DNA from: Chitinophagales bacterium
GTDB lineage: Bacteria > Bacteroidota > Bacteroidia > Chitinophagales > UBA10324
Length of the DNA stretch: 15,648 nt
Assembly (NCBI GenBank): GCA_013695775.1
Contig: JACCZV010000309.1
Location: 1-15,648 of the forward strand
Reading direction: 5' to 3'
Position 1 is the first letter of the stretch, and each line of letters starts with the position of its first letter. Position numbers and translations under genes: made by a program. This document shows positions 1 to 4,463 of the stretch, in pieces. Under the pieces are notes generated by a model. That model made no database searches, had not been told where the DNA came from, and saw nothing but the letters and a program-made list of their open reading frames with translations.

Positions 1-445
1 GTTATGGGAAGGCGCCTGCATCGTGCATGAGATATTTTCTTCAGAAAAAATATTCAAATTAAAAAACAGGCATCCAAATGCAAAGGTTATTGCTCATCCC
101 GAATGTGAAACCCCCGTACTGCAGCTGGCTGATTATATTGCTTCCACAACAGGATTATTGAAATATGCAATCAATGACCCGGCTCAGGAATTTATTGTTG
201 CCACCGAAGCAGGCATCATCCATCAGATGCAAAAGGCAGCACCGGATAAGGTTTTTATTCCTGCCCCTCCTGATAATGGCTGCGCTTGTAACGATTGTCC
301 TTATATGAAGCGCAATACACTCGAGAAATTATACCTGTGTATGGCATATGAGCAGCCGGAAATCTTTGTTCCTGAAGATATCCGCATTATGGCAAAGAAA
401 TCTATTGACCGCATGCTGGAGATATCTGCTCAGCACGGATTGTAA
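1..445 (+). CDS. nadA: Quinolinate synthase NadA, C-terminal part (5' end outside window)
   Basis: NadA is a cytosolic [4Fe-4S] enzyme that condenses iminoaspartate with dihydroxyacetone phosphate to quinolinate, the second step of de novo NAD synthesis. The frame is open from base 2 and reads LWEGACIVHEIF, a hallmark NadA stretch carrying one of the cluster cysteines (codon at 17-19). AHPECE and the STTGLL segment follow, then the CACNDCPYMKRNTLEKLY block with the last cluster cysteine. About 147 residues are visible; the family is usually just over 300 residues long, so roughly the first half is missing upstream. A GTG at 23 is an internal valine codon, not a start. Stop is TAA at 443-445. 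The gene is intact as far as seen, and it is the last + strand gene before the - strand accessory stretch. Identification is firm. Confidence 0.95.
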   Translation, partial: LWEGACIVHEIFSSEKIFKLKNRHPNAKVIAHPECETPVLQLADYIASTTGLLKYAINDPAQEFIVATEAGIIHQMQKAAPDKVFIPAPPDNGCACNDCPYMKRNTLEKLYLCMAYEQPEIFVPEDIRIMAKKSIDRMLEISAQHGL

Positions 446-466
446 TGTTGCTTTAAATTATAACCA

Positions 467-793
467 TCAGGTCTTTCTGCGAGTACTGCACCTGGCTCTT
501 TGTTTCGCCCTGTAGTTGCGAATATGCTCACTGATAGCAACAAAGCCTTGTTGAAAGGAAAGTTTGCAGGCAAGGGCAATCAGATTTCCCGACGCACCTT
601 CATACAGCTTGTTTTTACCAATGTTGAACGGCGCGCTTTCTACAAGGTTCATAAATACTGGTCAGGTTCAATCGTAAGACTTAAAAGCCCTGATGATGTC
701 CGGAGTGTTGTCATCCATTTCCCTTTTCGAGTTGAAGTTCCAGCCACTCTTTTTCGTGTTTATTCCATCTGCTCCACTTCCACTAAACTGCAT
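467..793 (-). pseudogene. Frameshifted remnant of an acetyltransferase-like (GNAT-like) protein
   Basis: Three pieces in two frames line up as one protein. From the ATG at 793 the frame reads GWNFNSKREMDDNTPDII. The next frame reads GLLSLTIEPDQ. The original frame then resumes as MNLVESAPFNIGKNKLYEG and continues with GNLIALACKLSFQQGF. Without a shift, two stop codons interrupt the first frame (around 663-672). Two single-base indels, near 685-690 and 655-665, would restore continuity. From memory, the NLxExAPxNxGKxKxYxGxxGNLxAxACKLSF block matches an uncharacterised Bacteroidota family with a GNAT-like fold; I could not verify this. After QQGF the resemblance ends and the tail is Arg-rich and unlike a domain end, so the 3' end also looks lost. 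It lies directly downstream of the membrane-protein gene, on the same strand. A sequencing error is possible for one indel but less likely for all the damage. Confidence 0.45.
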
Positions 794-806
794 GTTAGCA
801 GAAGTT

Positions 807-1298
807 TTATTTGTTTATTGTTGTTAAGTATTGCAAATATTCTGTGCCCCGTTTTTCGGCAAAATAGTCAAACGAAAGCATTAAAATTGATTGAATGAAC
901 AAGCCAACTCCCACGCCCTTCCAAAAGGTCTGACTGGGAAAAAAGAAAAATAAAATAATTCCTAAAATCGTCAATGCCATTTCAACATATCGGTAGATGA
1001 CAAAGTTTTTCATTACAATTTTCATTCTCGGAATTTCTTCGGATTGTATTTTTCCTCTGTCGTTTTCTATAAATGTGGTTACTCTTTCAATATCTTTAGA
1101 ACTCCTAAAATATACTGTGCTACCAACAAACAGTTGTATTGCTGCAATCATCATTAATGCCAGTGAAATGCCAGAAAAGAAAGACACTTTAATTTTTAAC
1201 AGAAAGTATATTGATACCAAAAAGGCAATTATTGCCACGAAAATGAAGAGTAAACTTTCATTTTTTTCCGCATTAAAATATTTGACTACCTGTTCCAT
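807..1298 (-). CDS. Four-helix integral membrane protein of unknown function
   Basis: I do not recognise the family. The 163-residue protein starting MEQVVKYFNAEK has four hydrophobic segments: about 17-38, 42-66, 95-118 and 122-145. A charged loop of about 30 residues (SSKDIERVTTFIENDRGK onward) separates helices 2 and 3, and a short charged tail ends in LTTINK. No enzymatic motif is visible. The ATG at 1298 is chosen; the open frame extends to a TTG at 1367, but the extra 23 residues are not needed. The gene is intact, unlike its neighbours. It lies between the McrC-like remnant and the acetyltransferase-like remnant, all on the same strand. Just after its stop the - strand reads CTGCTAACATGCAG, which resembles part of the palindrome at 2631-2689. 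Confidence 0.7.
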   Translation of the reverse strand: MEQVVKYFNAEKNESLLFIFVAIIAFLVSIYFLLKIKVSFFSGISLALMMIAAIQLFVGSTVYFRSSKDIERVTTFIENDRGKIQSEEIPRMKIVMKNFVIYRYVEMALTILGIILFFFFPSQTFWKGVGVGLFIQSILMLSFDYFAEKRGTEYLQYLTTINK

Positions 1299-1405
1299 AA
1301 TTAGTTCAAATTTAAAAAAAGATAAAAGAGTTAAAGCCTGTGTAAGAACCAAATTGCTTTTCTCCAAAACTGAAGTTGAAATACGATTGGGAGGTGTTCT
1401 GTTTG

Positions 1406-2299
1406 CTATAGGTACGCCAAATTACTGTTAGGCACAGTTGTTCTTCTTTCGATGTCGTTTAACTCTTTTGTCAGTATTAGTTTTACTTCGTTAATGCTGT
1501 CTTTTTTTAATGGTACACCAAGCACTAAAACCGTATTACTTACTTCGTTTATTCCGTTTTTATATTTTATTGTTTTTGATTCTAAGTGGTCAGAAGGGTA
1601 ACATATAAAACCATACTTGGAGTTTGTCTTGGTGAAAGATGAATATGCCATTATTTGATGCAAGTCATGCCTGTGGTCTTCTTTTAATGTTTCGCTTTTG
1701 TCAAACTTGTTATAAAGATTTGATTTGTATTTAGCGTCTATGAAAACAAGACAATTTTCTTTTTGATAAATTGCATCAGGCTCAATATGCTTAAGTTCCC
1801 AAGAGTAATGTTTCGTAGTCCTTGAATGGAACTTGAAATTAGCAAACAATTTTCCACCCGTTACCTTTGCGACTTCTTTGAATATATACTGAATAAATTT
1901 TTCGAAAACATCAGAAAAGTCAACTCGCCAAGCTGTACTGTCAACTAAATTAAAATTCAATATTTTGTTAGCCTGTTCCTTGCAAATTTGGACTGTCGGC
2001 GTGTCAAATGATTTAATATTAATATTATTGGTCGCTTTAGGTTTGTGCAAATAAAGTTTCTCGTCAATAAATGACAATTTAGATTTACTTGTGTTTTTTA
2101 TTCGCTGTGGAGTATTAGAAGAGAGTAATTCAATTTTGCAAATGTCAAATACGTAACGAACTTCTGAATATTCATAATGAAACTCACTTAATATATTTTT
2201 CCTAATGGGGAATTTTAATCTGTTTTCGACCTTATATTCATTGTTGGTGTATTTGCTCCAATTAACCTGACCTGATAAGCCAAGGTTTGCCTTGGTCAT
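1406..2299 (-). pseudogene. McrC-like restriction nuclease, C-terminal part, 5' end lost by deletion
   Basis: The open frame of 297 residues carries a PD-(D/E)xK nuclease core like that of McrC-type subunits of modification-dependent restriction systems. In the frame starting at 2299 it has EPDAIY with Pro174-Asp175, then IDAKYK with Asp188 and Lys190, then DLHQIMAY with Gln215 and Tyr219. The preceding FSDVFEKFIQYIF helix also fits the family. The first dozen residues (MTKANLGLSG) are the out-of-frame reading of the McrB-like gene and not native. Homology appears to begin around GQVNWSKY. McrC proteins need a McrB GTPase partner for cleavage, and only the N-terminal tip of a McrB-like gene is present upstream. 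The nuclease fold may be complete, but its N-terminal domain and its partner are gone, so I call it a remnant. The McrC-like assignment is good; the exact subfamily (McrC or LlaJI-like) is open. Confidence 0.6.
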
Positions 2300-2495
2300 T
2301 TGGAAAAATGGTTAGTGAAAAGTCGTGAAAAGGTCCAGAAGCTTCTTCTTCTGGATGTATAAACCCAAAGTAAGCTCCGTTGTCTTGCAAGGCTTCTTGT
2401 CCAGTGTTATTCCTGTCAATGTAAGACTTGTCATTGTTGGCTCCGAATTGTTCAGCTTTTTCTTTAATGAATTGTCTAATGTTATCTATGCTCAT
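2262..2495 (-). pseudogene. N-terminal fragment of a McrB-like AAA+ restriction ATPase
   Basis: From the ATG at 2495 the frame reads MSIDNIRQFIKEKAEQF, then NGAYFGFIHPEEEASGPFHDF and LTIFPNDQGKPWL, then runs into a stop at 2262 after 77 residues. From memory, this block is typical of the extreme N-terminus of McrB-like ATPases paired with McrC/LlaJI-like nucleases in Bacteroidota, where it continues LxxGIGSSGF. Here it breaks after KPWLIRSG. The Walker A and B motifs and the GTPase domain are all missing. Its last bases overlap the start of the McrC-like frame at 2262-2299, which places a deletion junction near 2270-2285. The ATG is preferred over the TTG at 2522. It cannot function as an ATPase. 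Confidence 0.55.
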
Positions 2496-2528
2496 ATTTT
2501 TTGTTTGAGGGTCTGTTTGCAATTGAGC

Positions 2529-2588
2529 CTAACGTTGGCGGCTTGGCCTTGTGCTGGTATCCCTTGTTCCGTCAGCCGATAACGTTAG
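2529..2588 (-). repeat. attC-like imperfect palindrome
   Basis: Left arm 2529-2543 (CTAACGTTGGCGGCT) and right arm 2574-2588 (AGCCGATAACGTTAG) pair at 13 of 15 positions, with a 2x2 mismatch after the outer 8 pairs and a 30-base interior. Read on the - strand the element ends in GTTAGGC (2533 to 2527), a perfect GTTRRRY integron core box, 32 bases before the start codon of the McrB-like fragment. The plan of outer box, mismatched spacer, inner box and variable middle is that of an integron attC site of minimal length. The opposite box on the - strand, AACTAAC, departs from RYYYAAC at one base. No integrase gene is in the window. It could instead be an unrelated hairpin. Confidence 0.4.
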
Positions 2589-2630
2589 TTGATTAAAGAT
2601 AAAAAGTTCATTGTTTATTCTGCTGCTTAT

Positions 2631-2689
2631 TATACCGTCAAGCTAGATATTAGCCGGGTAGCGAAACTGCTGCCGATGTTAGCGGTATA
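2631..2689. repeat. Palindromic element directly after the 2693-2876 remnant
   Basis: TATACCG at 2631-2637 and CGGTATA at 2683-2689 form a perfect 7-bp outer stem. The inner arms pair only patchily; GCTAACATCGG on the - strand partners poorly with the opposite side. The element begins three bases after the stop codon of the upstream - strand remnant (TAA at 2695-2693). It does not have the GTTRRRY/RYYYAAC boxes of a standard attC. It resembles in part the sequence just after the membrane-protein gene (GCTAACAT then GCAG). A terminator is unlikely because no T-run follows. Confidence 0.35.
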
Positions 2690-2692
2690 GCC

Positions 2693-2876
2693 TTAGTTCA
2701 TCAGCCAATTAAATGCTTCGGAAAAATAATTGTCTGGATACTGCCGCCAATTTTGTCCAACAAAACCAAACTCCTTAAGTGGTCTTTTGTGCTGAACTAG
2801 GTGATGGAATAGCAACTGCTTCAATTGTCCTGTTGCCAATAGTAAAAGTCCTTGCTATCGGCTTAGTAAATAAATG
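2693..2876 (-). pseudogene. Frameshifted C-terminal gene remnant
   Basis: Two frames join into a plausible protein C-terminus of about 60 residues. From 2876 the first reads KPIARTFTIGNRTIEAVAIP and then SPSSAQKTT. From about 2785 the second reads LKEFGFVGQNWRQYPDNYF and then SEAFNWLMN followed by TAA. A one-base indel near 2776-2786 would join them. The aromatic and charged composition of both halves looks like real coding sequence. The VAIPSPSSAQ stretch recalls the PSxSPA loop of some uracil-DNA-glycosylase-like proteins, but I do not rely on that. No start codon is visible, so the 5' part is gone. It sits between the SnoaL-like gene and the palindrome at 2631-2689. Confidence 0.35.
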
Positions 2877-2930
2877 CTAAATACCGAGGGTATAGTTCGA
2901 AAACCTGCGGGACATATTGTAGTTTGAAGG

Positions 2931-2976
2931 CTACGAAAACCAACAGGGTAGCTGCAAGCTAAGCCAAGGGAAGGGA
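2931..2976 (-). repeat. Diverged direct repeat, copy A, abutting the SnoaL-like stop codon
   Basis: This 46-base segment aligns with 3456-3502 in the same orientation at about 39 of 48 columns with three single-base gaps. Shared blocks include CTACG, CAACAG, GTAG, CTG and AAGGGA. It ends exactly where the stop codon of the SnoaL-like gene begins. Internally, GCTAC (2930-2934) and GTAGC (2948-2952) can form a small hairpin. Its identity with a known repeat family is not known to me. Confidence 0.6.
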
Positions 2977-3351
2977 TTATGAATCCGCAAGTGCCTCCTT
3001 AATCAATACGGTATCCAGATAAGTGGTTATTTCCTGAAGGTTTTCATTATTAAACCAAAAAACATCACAATATGTCTGGTTATACGGCTTTCCGTTTTTA
3101 GTCTTTGCTTCACCGGTGCTTTCCACAATCACAAAATCTCCTTCACTCACAACGTTCTTTATGGTAATGACAGGAAAACTTTGAAGTTGTAACATCTTAG
3201 ATACTTCAAGCACTTGTTCCTTACCTATAATCGTGTCATTTCCTAAAATGCTCCACTTTACATCATCCGCCAAATAATCACGCGAAAACTCAAGATTTCC
3301 CTTAGCAAATTCTTCACTTATTTTTTTCAGAAGATGTGTGTTTGTCGCCAT
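2977..3351 (-). CDS. SnoaL-like / NTF2-fold small protein
   Basis: The 124-residue protein from the ATG at 3351 (MATNTHLLKKISEEFAKGN) has the layout of SnoaL-like NTF2-fold proteins. Two N-terminal helices are followed by DYLADDVKWSILG, IIGKEQVLEVSKML, then a curved sheet with VVSEGDFVIVESTGEAKTKN and the YCDVFWFNNENLQEITTYLD ending. The polar pocket strand FWFNNENLQEITTYLD is typical of the fold. Members are ketosteroid-isomerase-like enzymes, cyclases or binding proteins, so no substrate can be given. The frame stays open upstream to 3516, but those 55 residues are the translation of repeat B and of spacer, rich in Cys and Arg and unlike protein. The gene is intact and is framed by repeat copies A (at its stop) and B (about 105 bases upstream of its start). 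Confidence 0.75.
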   Translation of the reverse strand: MATNTHLLKKISEEFAKGNLEFSRDYLADDVKWSILGNDTIIGKEQVLEVSKMLQLQSFPVITIKNVVSEGDFVIVESTGEAKTKNGKPYNQTYCDVFWFNNENLQEITTYLDTVLIKEALADS

Positions 3352-3549
3352 GTTGTTTTGGAGAGTATTAATTTTGCAATTGAGAGCAAAGTCGTCTTTT
3401 AAAATGAATCGGTAACTTGCTTGCAGCCTGCGCTTGCAAATACCCGGGCACGGGACTACGTAAAAACAACAGCGTAGGCTGTAAACTACGCGAAGGAAGG
3501 GAAATAGCATTCCCATCGCTCAGTTCTGCTGCCAAATTATTAAAAATAG
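3352..3549. other. Spacer without a gene between the SnoaL-like gene and the orphan remnant
   Basis: Apart from repeat copy B (3456-3502), I see no coding pattern. The open frame that crosses it translates to an unlikely Cys/Arg-rich peptide. Confidence 0.4.
3456..3502 (-). repeat. Diverged direct repeat, copy B, upstream of the SnoaL-like gene
   Basis: This is the partner of 2931-2976 in the same orientation. It holds three alternating complementary pentamers, CTACG (3456), CGTAG (3473) and CTACG (3486), so two mutually exclusive small hairpins are possible. It lies about 50 bases downstream of the stop codon of the 3550-3850 remnant, as copy A lies after the SnoaL-like stop. Confidence 0.55.
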
Positions 3550-3850
3550 CTAATTGTTCGTGCCACCGCTCTTGGTGATGTCCTGGTCATGACCGCTGTA
3601 TAAATCTTGAGTGCTTTCGATATCACATTTAGCTTCGGGATGTTGAGTCGGGTTTCTATAAAGAACACGCACAATATCAAGCGCTCCTAATATTTGTTTC
3701 ACTTGGGATATTCAATACTTCAGGAGGAACGCCTTTTGAATTAAGCTGGTGCCTGACTGAATACTTTTTATTAACCAGTAAAAACAAACTACTAAATTGG
3801 AAGCAGATATTGGTTAAACAGCATTGAAGAGGTATCTGTGCAAAGTTCAT
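3550..3850 (-). pseudogene. Frameshifted orphan gene of unknown function
   Basis: From the ATG at 3850 a 57-residue frame includes FSSLFLLVNKKYSVRHQL, then NSKGVPPEVLNIPSETNI, and stops at 3677. The neighbouring frame from about 3698 continues ILGALDIVRVLYRNPTQHPE and AKCDIESTQDLYSGHDQD, ending with TAG at 3550. A single-base indel near 3688-3698 would give one protein of roughly 100 residues. Composition on both sides looks coding. I do not recognise the family. A hydrophobic stretch (about 18-29) could be a membrane anchor. It is divergent from the helical-repeat gene, 27 bases from that start. It could be a live gene if the shift is a sequencing error. Confidence 0.35.
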
Positions 3851-3877
3851 TTGCCAGCTCTGTTCAATAGTTTCATT

Positions 3878-4393
3878 ATGAATCTTCGTGCAGAAATCCT
3901 AAGGGAACATTCAATAAGCAATACTCTTAAGCTGGCAGGTTGGGTGGGAAAAGATGTTTTTCGCTTTCATGAATTGATGAAGATGTTTCTTAATGATGAG
4001 TACCGGGTGGTACAAAGGGCATCGTGGATTGTGAGATATGTTGCAGAGCAACAGCCGGAATGGATAAGCAGCTACATGCAGCAGATGCTGGAATATTGCC
4101 AGCATCCTGTGCCAGATGCTGTTAAAAGAAATATCATGCGTGTGCTTCAGAATATTGAAATTCCAAATAAGCTGCAAGGCCTTGCAGCCACCGTTTGCTT
4201 TCAATTGCTCGCCTCGCAGCAAGAGCCAGTTGCAGTAAAGGTATTCTCCATGACAGTGCTGGCAAACATTACTAAAGTTGAACCTGACTTAAAAGATGAA
4301 TTACGTGTTTTAATAAATGAGCAGATGGAGCTTGAAAGTGCTGCGTTCAAATCAAGAGGAAATAGGATTTTAAAGATGTTAGAAAATCAATAA
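3878..4393 (+). CDS. HEAT-like helical-repeat protein
   Basis: The 171-residue protein from the ATG at 3878 (MNLRAEILREHSISNTLKLA) is all-helical by pattern, with amphipathic helices of 12-18 residues separated by short turns. Examples are VQRASWIVRYVAEQQPEW, ISSYMQQMLEYCQ, AVKRNIMRVLQNI and AVKVFSMTVLANITKVEP. This is the HEAT/Armadillo-type solenoid pattern used for protein-protein contacts. No catalytic motif is seen, so its role is unknown. The frame extends to a TTG at 3824, but the ATG gives a natural start. It is intact, on the + strand like nadA, and converges with the AsmA-like gene. A weak AT-rich stem (GTAAAT at 4407, ATTTAC at 4418) follows its stop and may help end transcription. 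Confidence 0.65.
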   Translation: MNLRAEILREHSISNTLKLAGWVGKDVFRFHELMKMFLNDEYRVVQRASWIVRYVAEQQPEWISSYMQQMLEYCQHPVPDAVKRNIMRVLQNIEIPNKLQGLAATVCFQLLASQQEPVAVKVFSMTVLANITKVEPDLKDELRVLINEQMELESAAFKSRGNRILKMLENQ

Positions 4394-4463
4394 TGATTTG
4401 TGATTTGTAAATGAAAGATTTACTTTAAAATGTTTTTGCCTATTTAACAATATAAAACAGCCA

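Noticed and set aside
500..898. Open frame of 132 codons on the + strand
   Set aside because: It is antisense to the acetyltransferase-like remnant, and its translation shows no domain-like pattern.
1307..1314. TAAATTTG, a match to the Bacteroidota -7 box, before the membrane-protein gene
   Set aside because: It lies only eight bases from the ATG and has no -33 box, so the leader would be almost absent.
997..1431. Open frame of 144 codons on the + strand
   Set aside because: It is the antisense shadow of the membrane protein; the - strand reading has clear transmembrane segments and a natural ATG.
3352..3516. N-terminal extension of the SnoaL-like gene
   Set aside because: It translates repeat B and spacer into a Cys/Arg-rich peptide, and the fold begins at the ATG at 3351.
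4407..4423. GTAAAT-GAAAG-ATTTAC stem after the helical-repeat gene
   Set aside because: Six AT-rich pairs with a broken T-run are too weak for a confident terminator call.
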